Shown: one piece after another, positions 16,359 to 25,700 of the stretch
Layout: each line of letters starts with the position of its first letter
Position numbering within the stretch: position 1 is the first letter of the stretch
Assembly (NCBI GenBank): GCA_041623895.1
Contig: JBFJVZ010000050.1
Span: forward strand, 1 to 26,162
DNA length: 26,162 nt
Source: JBFJVZ01 sp041623895
GTDB taxonomy: Bacteria; Planctomycetota; Planctomycetia; Pirellulales; Pirellulaceae
Direction: 5' to 3'
Program-made: the position numbers and the translations under genes
Notes under the pieces: generated by a model
The model's database searches: none
Seen by the model: only the letters and a program-made list of their open reading frames with translations
What the model was told of the DNA's origin: nothing

Positions 16359-17649
16359 ATGCAGCGCAAACCGCGGAGGTCCCATCCGTCACCGCAACGG
16401 GTCAATACAAGACGTCCGCGCCGGCTGCTTGCCGAACCGCTGGAAGACCGCCGGCTGCTAGCGGTCTCATTCGAGTTCAATTATCTCGTGCGGCAACTCC
16501 ATTGGCTTCAATGATGCAACGCAGGGCAGCGGGTTCAGGTCGGCATTAGAGTCGGCGGCCGCGCGTTTGGGCGGCTGGTTGTTACATGATGCGACCATCC
16601 AATTGGACGTGGCTTCGTTAACCTATGACGGCGGCGAGATTGCCACCGCGATGTCCGCGTTACCGCCGATCGCAGCGCAAGGAGCATTCGCAGACGGTCT
16701 CGTGCCTGCCAAAATTCTTGGCAGCGACGACATCAATGGAGGTCAGGCGGATGGGCGCTTGGAGGTCTTTTTCTTTGACACCGCGGACAGTCTGACCTTC
16801 ATCACCGATCCAGCCCAAGTCGATAGCAACGACGAGATCGATTTTCAAGCCCTGATGGACGGCACGCAATTGAATGCTACCGCCAACACCACAGGAACCT
16901 TCCAGTACAATCCACCAGTTGGATCGGTTTTGGATGCCGGCCAGGCGCAGGAACTGTCGGTGACGTTTACACCGGACAATTTGGCTGCCTTTGATGTGGC
17001 AAGTGCGACCGTGTGTTCATTAACGTGCTGCGAGCAGATCCCGTAATCGATTGGCCCGATCCCGCGGCGATCACTTTTGGTACTCCGCTTAGCGAACAGC
17101 AACTGAACGCCTCGGCGGACACTGCAGGCAGCTTTAATTATGTTCCCGCGATTGGCGAAGTCCTAAATGCCGGCACGGAGCAAACCAGCCGTTGACGCAC
17201 TGCGAATCATCAACGAACTGGGGCGACGTGAATTTTCGGATGCGGTTAGCTCGCAACTGACGGGTCCGATCGACGTCGAAACCTGGCCAGACGCGTACTT
17301 TGACCATAACGGCGATGACCGCGCCACGGCACTGGATGCCCTGCGGGTGATTAACGAATTGGCCCGCGCCGGCAATGCTGCATCCAGCGAGCTCGAGCAA
17401 CTTGTGATGGCCCCAATTCGCCGCGATCACGATCAACGCACGGCGTTGCCCGTCGATACAAGCGAAATGGTGAGCGTTCGCAAGCTATTAACGGATGCGG
17501 TTGTCGTTGCATTCATCAGCAATCATCAGCAACCGCAGCCGCCGGCCACCGAGAACGGCGTCGATGGCGACACGCGGACCAGCGCCGTGGACCAACTGAT
17601 GGCGGCTGAGAGTTTCTTGTACGTCGACTTGTCTACAACAGAAGCATGA
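16359..17649 (+). pseudogene. decayed surface/secreted protein gene: LEDRRLLA signal, protease-like remnant, MBG-type repeats, dockerin
   Basis: The reading begins MQRKPRRSHPSPQRV and reaches RRLLAEPLEDRRLLAVSFEF, the N-terminal motif of large planctomycete surface proteins. At 16485 one extra base shifts the frame; the next frame continues sensibly (SCGNSIGFNDATQGSGF, GGWLLHDATIQLDV, DGRLEVFFFDTADSL, EIDFQALM). At about 16857 the text jumps into an Ig-like/MBG-type repeat (GTQLNATANTTGTFQYNP...LSVTFTPDN). A GT duplication within 17011-17015 shifts frame again into VFINVLRADPVIDWPDPAAI and a second repeat ending AGTEQT. At about 17184-17192 a further jump enters a type I dockerin missing its first calcium loop (VDALRIINELGRREFSD), with the second intact (DHNGDDRATALDALRVINEL). 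The C-terminal tail stops at 17649. The intact ancestor probably carried a metalloprotease-like domain; that is inference. Sequencing error could explain the frameshifts but not the jumps. Confidence 0.8.
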
Positions 17650-17698
17650 CACCCGGTGCTCCACAGTGCCTGGAACTGAGTCAACAGTTGATATTAGG

Positions 17699-17767
17699 GT
17701 AGCGGAAGTCGCCAAGAGTTTGGGTTCGCTGACCGTCATTGCCGAACGTCTTGGCGACTTCCGCTAC
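17699..17767. repeat. long inverted repeat between convergent genes
   Basis: GTAGCGGAAGTCGCCAAGA (17699-17717) and its exact complement (17749-17767) form a 19-bp perfect stem around a 31-nt centre, which itself has a GTTCG/CGAAC pair. I associate similar 'AGCGGAAGTCG' palindromes with dispersed repeats in Rhodopirellula-like genomes. It sits between the dockerin pseudogene (ends 17649) and the minus-strand gene ending at 17814, where it could stop transcription from both sides. Confidence 0.8.
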
Positions 17768-17813
17768 GTACTACCCGCAGCTGACCCCGTCGCGATGCCG
17801 TTTTTAGGATCCG

Positions 17814-19478
17814 CTAGAGCCGAGCGTGACTGATCGTCACCTTGCGGTATCCTTGCCGACGCAACCACCGTGCAATCGCGATCAACGCAGCTGCGTATAC
17901 AAAAAAACCAATCACCAGTTCTGATCCTAAATACGGTTGATAATATGGCCAGCCGAAGACAACCAACAACAGCAGTCCCATCGACACCCAAGCGGTTTGC
18001 CAACTGAAACCAATAAAATAAACACGGAACAACAGCAACGCGACGACAGATGCAAACAGTAAAGTCAACGAACCAATTACCACGATGTTGACATTGGCAA
18101 ACCTTAGTAATGCGAACTCCAAGCCGATCACCAAAGTCAGAACCAGCAAGCTGCGGATGCCAATGTGCTCTCGAAACTGATCGACGTTGCCGTGCGTGAC
18201 ATCGCTGATCTGATCGACGACGAGAACCAGCAAATGGATTGCAATGGCTACGGCCACGGCAATCAGAACGCCATCGAGCCGCAGCCCAGAACTCTCGAAA
18301 ACGTTGTAGTTCAGTTTTGAAGTTGTAATCACCGTCAGCGAAAATAGGACGACCGCGGCGAAGATACACTCCGAGACCAGCGTGCCCCGTTGATGCGCGA
18401 CCAGAACGATGATTGAACTCATCGATGCCCAGCCAACGCCAAGCGACAAACCAGATACGGACAGCAGCGCGTATTGCCATTGTAAATTGTACGGCGAGCT
18501 CAGCAGCTTCTTGGCAAGCAAAGACAACGTGCAGACGGCCACAGCTACCAGAAACAGTTGGGCGATACAAACCCAGCCTTGCTCGGCCAGGCGAATTCTT
18601 CCGCGGCGATTCTCAGCGGCGGAAAACTGTCGCCCAGAATCACGCGACTTGCGAATCGGCCGCCATCTCCAGCCACAAACTGCTAACAACCTGGCTGCTA
18701 ACTCTTGCGAGACACACCAACCGACGGGAGCCATCACGGCAAAGGCAAGAAATCCATTCCAGGGCATCAGCCAGGCGCCGTCCATCCTGAATTTCACGTA
18801 AAGCCCGAATAGCGCGACCACACCCGTGGGGATCGCCAACGCGTACGCTCGGCGTCGTTCACCAAATCGGCTGAGCGCTATGAAGCCCCAGGCCGTGGAG
18901 ATGCTCAGCACCATCGCCCAGCCTAAGACCTGTGGCCCCGCATTCGTCGCGTACCAGCCTCCCAGATGCTTGTACTGCGCCCAGCAAAACAACAACATGA
19001 ACACGACCAATCCAGCCTCACCGGTCGGTGAAGATGAACGCAGCACGCGATTTCCCCGAGCAATCAATTCTTCGCCAAAATGCCAACGACATGCCAGGGC
19101 CGTCACCAGCGAAGCGAAGCCGATTCCGTACGTCAGAACCATCGGGATCACTTGTAGATCCAAGCTGATAGGCAGGTAACTGAGCAAAGCCACGAATATC
19201 GTGGGAATCAGCACCGCCATCGTCCCGCGAAAGGGCGTGGAGATTCGCATCACGCCAACCATTGCCACAGCAGCCTGAATCAAACCGAACAGAAACGCAC
19301 ACAGTAAACCACTCACAGCCCCGGTCGTGATGGGCCAGGTGGTGTCGGGGATTCCGACTAACACGAGTGAAACAGCGCCGATACTGAACAACATGCACGC
19401 CGCCAGCGCGATTGATAGCCGATACCAGCGCCGCGCAAGCCAATCCTGGAGCATCGTCAACGGTTTCAATCGCGCCAC
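17814..19478 (-). CDS. polytopic membrane protein of unknown function, 554 aa
   Basis: Starts at a GTG (19478, MARLKPLTMLQDWL) or an ATG 8 codons later (19454); neither has a good Shine-Dalgarno. The protein is very hydrophobic, with roughly a dozen predicted membrane helices spread along its length (for example LSIALAACMLFSIGAVSLVL, GAVSGLLCAFLFGLIQAAVA, VALLSYLPISL, AGLVVFMLLFCW, LLVLTLVIGLEFALLRF, WVSMGLLLLVVFGWPYYQPY) and a basic cytoplasmic loop near the middle (CGWRWRPIRKSRDSGRQF). I do not recognise a family or catalytic motif. It lies 87 bp downstream of the TolC-family gene on the same strand and could be co-transcribed with it. It ends near a long inverted repeat. It may be an accessory membrane protein, but no function can be assigned. 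Confidence 0.7.
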   Translation of the reverse strand: MARLKPLTMLQDWLARRWYRLSIALAACMLFSIGAVSLVLVGIPDTTWPITTGAVSGLLCAFLFGLIQAAVAMVGVMRISTPFRGTMAVLIPTIFVALLSYLPISLDLQVIPMVLTYGIGFASLVTALACRWHFGEELIARGNRVLRSSSPTGEAGLVVFMLLFCWAQYKHLGGWYATNAGPQVLGWAMVLSISTAWGFIALSRFGERRRAYALAIPTGVVALFGLYVKFRMDGAWLMPWNGFLAFAVMAPVGWCVSQELAARLLAVCGWRWRPIRKSRDSGRQFSAAENRRGRIRLAEQGWVCIAQLFLVAVAVCTLSLLAKKLLSSPYNLQWQYALLSVSGLSLGVGWASMSSIIVLVAHQRGTLVSECIFAAVVLFSLTVITTSKLNYNVFESSGLRLDGVLIAVAVAIAIHLLVLVVDQISDVTHGNVDQFREHIGIRSLLVLTLVIGLEFALLRFANVNIVVIGSLTLLFASVVALLLFRVYFIGFSWQTAWVSMGLLLLVVFGWPYYQPYLGSELVIGFFVYAAALIAIARWLRRQGYRKVTISHARL

Positions 19479-19565
19479 CAGTTTCGCGTACGAGTGTTCA
19501 CAACGTGGTTGTTGGCTGAGGCTTCCATCCGACTTGGCTGAACCGGATGGCCAGCCCGCATCATA

Positions 19566-21194
19566 CTAGCTTGCGGTCGCGACGTCCGCGGAGATTGGCC
19601 AGCCAAGTGCCCACTGCAAGCGAAACTGCGCGACGTTGTAGTCGACCACTGCCCTCAGGTAGGCCATTCGTGCATCTTCCAATGCCCGCGCGGACTGCAA
19701 GACTTCCAGGGGCAATCCTTGCCCGTCACGAATCCGGTTCAAGTTCCGCGCGTAAGAATTTTGGGCCGATTCAATTGCCTGCCGCGTGATCGCGACTTGT
19801 TGGCGGCGGTGATCGACTTGCGCGTGCGCCTCGGCAATTTCCCGCGCGACTTGATCCATCACGCGAATTTTCTCGAACTGCGCTTGCTGGATACGAGCGT
19901 TAGCGCCGCGGCGAGATGCCTGCTCACCAAAACCAAGATTTCGCAATTCCCACGAGACAATCGCGTCGAAGTCATAACGGCTTTGCACGTTTTCGGTATC
20001 GCTGCCCAATCCGCCGCCAAATCCACCTGTACTGAAGCCCAGCAGCACACTGGGAATCAGCGGCGCATACTTTTGCCGTTTGTAGGCCTCACACGCTGCC
20101 GCTACCAGGCTGCGGGCTTGCTTCAGTTCCGGACGATTGGATAAGCCGGTGGTGATCAAAGTCGTTTTGTTTGACGGCGTGATCACTTCCAGGGGAACGA
20201 TCGTGGGGTCCAACGGGATCAGTTCGCTGGTTGGATCGGTGTTCAGCGTTTGCGCCAGTTGAGCCGAAGCCACGGCAACGCGTTCGCGGGAAGCGATCAC
20301 ACGGCTATCGATCAGATTCAACTCGGTCTGCATGCGGTCGGCATCGGCTTGCAACCCTTGACCGGCTGCGGCAAAGTCACGCGTTAGCTTGGCAAGCTCG
20401 GACGTTTGCTGGCGAGATTGTTCCAGCACACTCTTTGCTTGATGCGCGCCGGTCAGTTCGATGTAAGCAACGGCTGCTTCCAATAACTGTCGATTCTGTG
20501 CTGCTCCGACCGCGTGTGTTTGGGACCAGACCCGTTGCTGCACCATCTTGGGCTGAAACACCGCGTCGGCCAAATGGAACTGGGCCACGATCCCCGGCCG
20601 TTGCGTGGTACCTGCGCCGACTGCGCCCATTCCCAAGCCATATTGCAGCGAGTTGCGATCGACGTCGATGATTGAACCATCGCTGGCTTGGTAGTTGCCG
20701 TCGTGACGGTGGTAGCTGATGCCGGCTTGGATCGACGGTAGCCACATCACGCGGGCTTGCTGTAGCCGAGCGTAGGCTTCCTGGACGCGCCACTGGGCAA
20801 AACCGACAGCGGGGTGCCGGCCGCCAATCATCGCCAGCGCGGTTGGCAGGTTGATCTGCACGACATTTTGCGATTCCGCCAGCGTGGCTTCCACCGGTGC
20901 TTCCGCAAGCGGCAGCGGCTCGATTTGCTGCGGCACGGCGGGATCCGGCGGCAGCGGATGAAGGATCGGTTCGTTGCCCGCTTGCTCGATCAGTTGGCTG
21001 TCGAATTGCTCACCCTCGGTTGTCAGGGCAGTCAAATCAACGCTCGGCTTCGCGGTTGCATTTGCCACCGCCGTCGGTGGGCGTGCGGACGAGGCTGCCG
21101 CTGAGCCGCGGCGGAGCAGATCGGATGCGAAGCGATGGTCCGCGACACAGCCGCCGCAAGCCATGACGACGAGAAAACAAACGAAACGGGGCAT
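19566..21194 (-). CDS. TolC-family outer-membrane efflux lipoprotein, 542 aa
   Basis: Two ATGs are adjacent (21197 and 21194). AGGAGG is 2 nt before the first and 5 nt before the second, so 21194 is preferred. The signal peptide FVCFLVVMACGGC has a lipobox-like end, then a Pro/Ala-rich, low-complexity linker (to about residue 105). After it come the two helical repeats of outer-membrane efflux proteins: INLPTALAMIGGRHPAVGFA, LQQARVMWLPSIQAGISYHR, YIELTGAHQAKSVLEQSRQQ, then NRPELKQARSLVAAACEAYK, YAPLIPSVLLGFSTGGFGGG, FDAIVSWELRNLGFGEQASR and QSARALEDARMAYLRAVVDYNVAQFRL-like end typical of TolC. Length is close to the family norm apart from the linker. It faces, from the opposite strand, an RND membrane-fusion protein and permease, so it is very likely the outer-membrane channel of that pump. 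Confidence 0.88.
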   Translation of the reverse strand: MPRFVCFLVVMACGGCVADHRFASDLLRRGSAAASSARPPTAVANATAKPSVDLTALTTEGEQFDSQLIEQAGNEPILHPLPPDPAVPQQIEPLPLAEAPVEATLAESQNVVQINLPTALAMIGGRHPAVGFAQWRVQEAYARLQQARVMWLPSIQAGISYHRHDGNYQASDGSIIDVDRNSLQYGLGMGAVGAGTTQRPGIVAQFHLADAVFQPKMVQQRVWSQTHAVGAAQNRQLLEAAVAYIELTGAHQAKSVLEQSRQQTSELAKLTRDFAAAGQGLQADADRMQTELNLIDSRVIASRERVAVASAQLAQTLNTDPTSELIPLDPTIVPLEVITPSNKTTLITTGLSNRPELKQARSLVAAACEAYKRQKYAPLIPSVLLGFSTGGFGGGLGSDTENVQSRYDFDAIVSWELRNLGFGEQASRRGANARIQQAQFEKIRVMDQVAREIAEAHAQVDHRRQQVAITRQAIESAQNSYARNLNRIRDGQGLPLEVLQSARALEDARMAYLRAVVDYNVAQFRLQWALGWPISADVATAS

Positions 21195-21206
21195 CATGCC
21201 CTCCTC

Positions 21207-21220
21207 AGGTATCCATACCT
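21207..21220. promoter_or_regulatory. palindrome AGGTAT-CC-ATACCT in the divergent efflux promoter region
   Basis: A perfect 6-bp inverted repeat with a 2-nt centre lies just upstream of the Shine-Dalgarno of the TolC gene and abuts a TTGACA (21220-21225) reading towards the membrane-fusion gene. No acceptable -10 box follows at normal spacing. It could be an operator controlling the divergent pump genes; that is inference from position only. Confidence 0.35.
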
Positions 21221-21438
21221 TGACATTCTCCGCCGATTGGGCAGCGGGGAGTCTTATGATTTTTGCTTCGGCGACTACGATAGGTGCGATCAGCCCAGAC
21301 TGGACAACAACAGTGGCTTTGCAGGCTATCCAGGGCGAATATGATCCTCATGCGCTCTTTGCGGCAATTCAGCATTTTGACAGTTCGCAGTCGTAGCGAT
21401 TGTCACAAATACAGCGAAAGTGACGGGAGTAATCAGTG

Positions 21439-22752
21439 ATGACGTTTGGTGGGTTTCGGTCGATGCGATTCGGTGTCCTGTTGGCGCCACTGATCGGTCT
21501 GTTCGGATGCAAGCCACCGGCACCAGTGGCTGACGCACCATCCAAGCCAATCGCTGTTCGCACCGTCGCCGTTGCCGCCCAACAGATTCGGCACACCACT
21601 TCGCAACCGGCAACGCTGCAAGCTTACTACCGCGCTGAAATCGAAGCTCGCGTTTCGGGTTACGTGCAAGAATTGAAGGTCGATATTGGCGATACGGTGC
21701 AATCTGGCGACATCTTGGCTGTGATTCACATTCCCGAGATGCAGAAACAACGCGAGATTGTCAAAGCAAGAATTAACTTGTTCCGGGCGCAGGAAAAACA
21801 GGCGCAAGCCGGCTTGGAACTGGCAGCCGCCAACGTCAAATCGGCTGAAGCAAAGCTTGCCCAAGCCAAATCCGAGGCAACGGTCACCGAAGCTTCCCTG
21901 GCAGCGGCCGAAGCCGAGTTTAGCCGCACCAAGGACCTGGTTGATCGTCAGTCGCTGGAGAGTCGAGTCTTGGACGAAGTCCGCAAAAAGCGAGATTCGG
22001 AATTGGCACGCCGGGCCGCGGTAGAATCGGCCGTCCTGGCCGCCGAGGCAGACGTCAATGTTGCCAAGGCGAAACAAACTTCCGCACAAACGAACGTGAC
22101 CGCCGCCCAGGCAGAATCAGAAATCGCCCAGCGGCAATTGGAAGAGCTGGATGTGATGGTCGACTATGCCACCGTGAAGGCTCCGCTGACAGGTATCGTC
22201 ACCGATCGTGCCATCGATCCTGGAGACCTGGTTCGCCTTGACACCGCCGACGAGCCTTTGCTGGTGATCAGCCAAGTCGATCGCCTTCGCGTCCACATTC
22301 CCGTTCCCGAAGTCGATGCGGCCCACGTCGATCATGGCGATCAGGTGACGCTGACATTCCCGTCCTTTCCCGCAGAGCAGGAAATCAAGACAACGGTGAC
22401 GAGGACGGCCGGCAATCTGGATCCCCGCACGCGGACCATGTTGGTCGAAGCCGAATTGGCTAATCCCGACGGCAAGTTTTTGCCCGGCATGTTTGGCAGT
22501 GCCCGCATCGCGCTGTCGACACAAGTCGCTGCCAACATGCTGCCGGCGCGGGCCGTTCGCTTTGACGAAAACGGGGCGGCTTACGTTTATCTGCTTGACG
22601 AAAACGACACAGTCGAAATCATCCAGGTCGCCACGGGAATCGATGATGGACAAAGAATCGAAATCGTTTCCGGCGTCCAGGCAGGAGAAAGAGTTATCGA
22701 CGCAAATCTGAAGCGATTCAGCAGCGGGCAAAAGGTCAGCGTGCTCAACTAA
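21439..22752 (+). CDS. RND efflux membrane-fusion (HlyD/AcrA-type) lipoprotein, 437 aa
   Basis: The ATG at 21439 follows a GTG at 21436; GGGAG 9 or 6 nt upstream serves either. The signal peptide ends in a lipobox, GLFGC (C24), consistent with a lipid-anchored periplasmic adaptor. The lipoyl-like half motif ARVSGYVQELKVDIGDTVQSG is followed by a long Ala-rich coiled-coil hairpin (about residues 100-235), the second half motif VDYATVKAPLTGIVTDRAIDPGDLV, then beta-barrel (VHIPVPEVDAAHVDHGD, PSFPAEQEIKTTVTRTAGNL, RTMLVEAEL, GMFGSARIAL) and membrane-proximal domains (VYLLDENDTVEIIQVATGID). The order is the classic adaptor order. It is 10 bp upstream of the RND permease gene, clearly one operon, and links the permease to the TolC channel encoded divergently. 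Confidence 0.93.
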   Translation: MTFGGFRSMRFGVLLAPLIGLFGCKPPAPVADAPSKPIAVRTVAVAAQQIRHTTSQPATLQAYYRAEIEARVSGYVQELKVDIGDTVQSGDILAVIHIPEMQKQREIVKARINLFRAQEKQAQAGLELAAANVKSAEAKLAQAKSEATVTEASLAAAEAEFSRTKDLVDRQSLESRVLDEVRKKRDSELARRAAVESAVLAAEADVNVAKAKQTSAQTNVTAAQAESEIAQRQLEELDVMVDYATVKAPLTGIVTDRAIDPGDLVRLDTADEPLLVISQVDRLRVHIPVPEVDAAHVDHGDQVTLTFPSFPAEQEIKTTVTRTAGNLDPRTRTMLVEAELANPDGKFLPGMFGSARIALSTQVAANMLPARAVRFDENGAAYVYLLDENDTVEIIQVATGIDDGQRIEIVSGVQAGERVIDANLKRFSSGQKVSVLN

Positions 22753-22762
22753 TCACAGCCAT

Positions 22763-25700
22763 ATGGGACTGATCAACTTTTCGCTCCGCAATCGTTTCGC
22801 CGTGTTGGCCGCTGCGATCGCTCTGTGCCTGCTGGGTGCAGCGGTGATTCCGGGGATCACGATCGATATTCTTCCTGATTTCAAGAAGCCTGTCGTCGTC
22901 AGCTTCTTTTCCTATCCCGGTCTGCCCACGATGGACATGGAAAAGTCCGTTAGCTCGCGCGTCGAGCGGGCGCTTACTCTGGCGGGAAAGATTGAACACC
23001 AGGAATCCCGCACCGTGCCCGGCGCGGCGGTGATCAAAGTCTTTTTTCAGCCGGGTGCTGATCCCAGTTCAGCGATGAACGACATCGTGAATCTGGAAGC
23101 CAGCGATATGTTTCACCTGCCGCCCGGGATCGAGTGGCCGTTTACCTTGCGCAGTGAACCGGCAAATTTGCCTGTTGTGCTGGCAGCGATTTCCGGCGAG
23201 GGGCTTAGCGAACAAGAACTGTACAGCATCGGTTATTACGCGGTCCGCAACAAAATGGGCGGACTAAAGGGCGTTCAGATTCCACACCCGTTTGGCGGCA
23301 AATTCCGTCAAATGATGGTTTACGTCGATCCAATAAAACTGCAAGCGCATCACGTCAGCGGCACCGATGTTGTGGAAGCTCTGAAGAAAGCGAATCTCGT
23401 GTTGGCGGCGGGCACGGCGCGGATGGCTGGAACCGACTACCAAATTCACCCGCGGAACACGCTGCCGACGACCGCAGAGATTGAAGCGATCCCCGTGGCC
23501 GTACGCGACGGCCGGCCGATTTTTATACGCGATCTGGGCAGAGTGGTTGATGATGCCGCGCTGCAATACAACATCGTCCGCGTCAACGGAAAACGTAGCG
23601 TCTATTGCCCACTGCTGCGTGAGCCCGGTGAAAACACGATCGCGGTGGTTGACCGAATCTATGAAGGGATCTCCACAGAGATTCCCAAGATGAAACAGCG
23701 CGGTGATATTCCCGAAGCCACGGAAGTCAAATTGGTTTCGGACCAATCCGACTACATTCGGCTGGCGATGTCGAATCTGTACCGCCAGATCGGCTTGGGA
23801 GCTTTGCTGGTGGCCGTCGTCGTTTCGGTTTTCCTGAGGCGTTTCCTGCCCACTTTGATCATTGTCTCGACGATCCTGCTGGCGATCCTGATCGGCACAC
23901 TCGGTTTTGCCTTCACCGATCAAACCATCAACGTGATGACCCTGGGCGGGATCGCCTTGGCAATCGGCACAGTGGTCGACGCCGGAATTGTCGTCGTCGA
24001 AAACATCATTCGTCATCAACGGATGGGTAAACCGTCGATGGAAGCCGCCCGCGATGGGACGGCTGAGGTTTCCGGCGCCATCCTAGCCGGCACCGCAACC
24101 ACGCTTGCCGTTTTTCTGCCGGCAGTCTTCTTGACCGGCATGATCAAGTATCTATTCGAGCCGCTGTCGTTAGCAGCCACGTTCACGATCGGCGCCTCTT
24201 ACGTCTTGGCGCTCACGGTCGTGCCGGCATTCTGTGCAACCTTCATTCGTGATCGCGCGCAGCGGGAGGGCGAAGCTCCCGCTCAGCCCGGATCTGACGC
24301 GTTGTCCGACGATACCAAACCACGTGGAGTCTACGGTCACTGGCTCAAGACAGCTTTGTCCGCACCAGCAATGACAGCCGTCTTGGTCATTGCCGCGGTG
24401 GGTGCCTCGTTTGCTCTGTTCCCCATGATTGGCTCGGAACTGTTCCCCGATGTCGATGCAGGAACGTTCGAGTTGCGGATCAAGACACTGCCGGGTACCG
24501 ATTTACTGGAAACAGAAAAGCTGGTGGCCAGTATCGAGCAGACCATCAAAACAGTCATCCCCGAAGAGCAGATCGAAACACTGATCGCCAACATTGGCTT
24601 ACCCGTCGGCAAAGGAGCCGGTTTTTCTACCGTGCTCAGCTCCAACTCGGGGCCGGATACCGCGTACCTGATTGTGAATCTAAAGCAGCAAGGGCGGCGG
24701 ACGAGCACGAAAACCTACATCGACCAATTGCGGGGCAAGCTGGCGGAGGAGTATCCGCAGGAGCAGTTCCTGTTCGTCTCGGGCGGTATCGTCAACTTGG
24801 CACTCAGCGAGGGTGTCCCCGTGCCGATCAGCGTTCAGATTTCCGCCGGCACGATCGGCAAATGCCGTGACAATGCCGAACGCGTTGTCGAAGTCATGCA
24901 AAAAATCCCCGGCACTGAGGATGTTCAAATCGCTCAAGCGTTGGACTATCCCCAATTTGATGTGCAAGTTGACCGGACCCGCGCGAAGTATCTGGGGATC
25001 GATCAGGAAGAGGTTGCACAAACGATCTTGACGGCACTTGGTTCCAGCGTCGGCTATTCGCCCACGATCTGGATCGACCCCAAGACAGGTGTCGACTTTT
25101 TCATGGGAGTCCAGTACGAAACCAACGAGATCGAGTCGTTGGATGATTTACGCAACATTCCGATCTCGCTGACCACGGCTGACGGACCGGTCACGATTCC
25201 GCTATCCAATGTCGCCACGATCAAACGGGTTACGATTCCCGGCGAAATCGCGCACTACAACATTGCTCGGGTCAATGATGTCCACATCAATGTTTCCGAC
25301 CGCGATATTGGCTCGGTTGCCCGCGATGTACGGGCAGCACTTGGTGAAATGGAATTTGAAAGCGGTGTCACGGCCAAAGTTCGCGGGCCGGTGGAAACGA
25401 TGCAGTCAGGGATGACCATGCTGGGAGCCGGTCTGGTGGTTGCCGCTGTGCTCGTGTACCTGGTCTTGATGGCCCAGTTTCGATCGTTCATCGATCCGCT
25501 GATCATCATGCTGGCGGTTCCGCTTGGATTGGGCGGTGTGTTGTTGGTTCTCTTTCTAACGGGCACGAACATCAACATCCAATCATTGATGGGCACGCTG
25601 ATGATGATTGGTGTCGTCGTCAACAACTCGATCCTACTGGTTGAGTTTGCAAATCGTCGTCGCGCCGATGGCTTGTCGTCGCACGACGCTGCGATGGCGG

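Noticed and set aside
16359..17649. Programmed frameshifting to express the dockerin protein
   Set aside because: Neither shift site has a slippery heptamer or obvious stimulator, and two internal deletions are also present, so decay is simpler.
21220..21260. TTGACA (21220) with TATGAT (21255) as a promoter for the adaptor gene
   Set aside because: The spacer is 29 bp, far outside the usable 15-19 bp range.
21433..22089. 218-codon minus-strand frame opposite the adaptor gene
   Set aside because: Antisense to an unambiguous HlyD-type gene, with no family resemblance.
23264..24019. 251-codon minus-strand frame opposite the RND permease
   Set aside because: An antisense shadow of a strongly conserved gene; composition (Asp/His/Gln-rich) is typical of GC-rich antisense frames.
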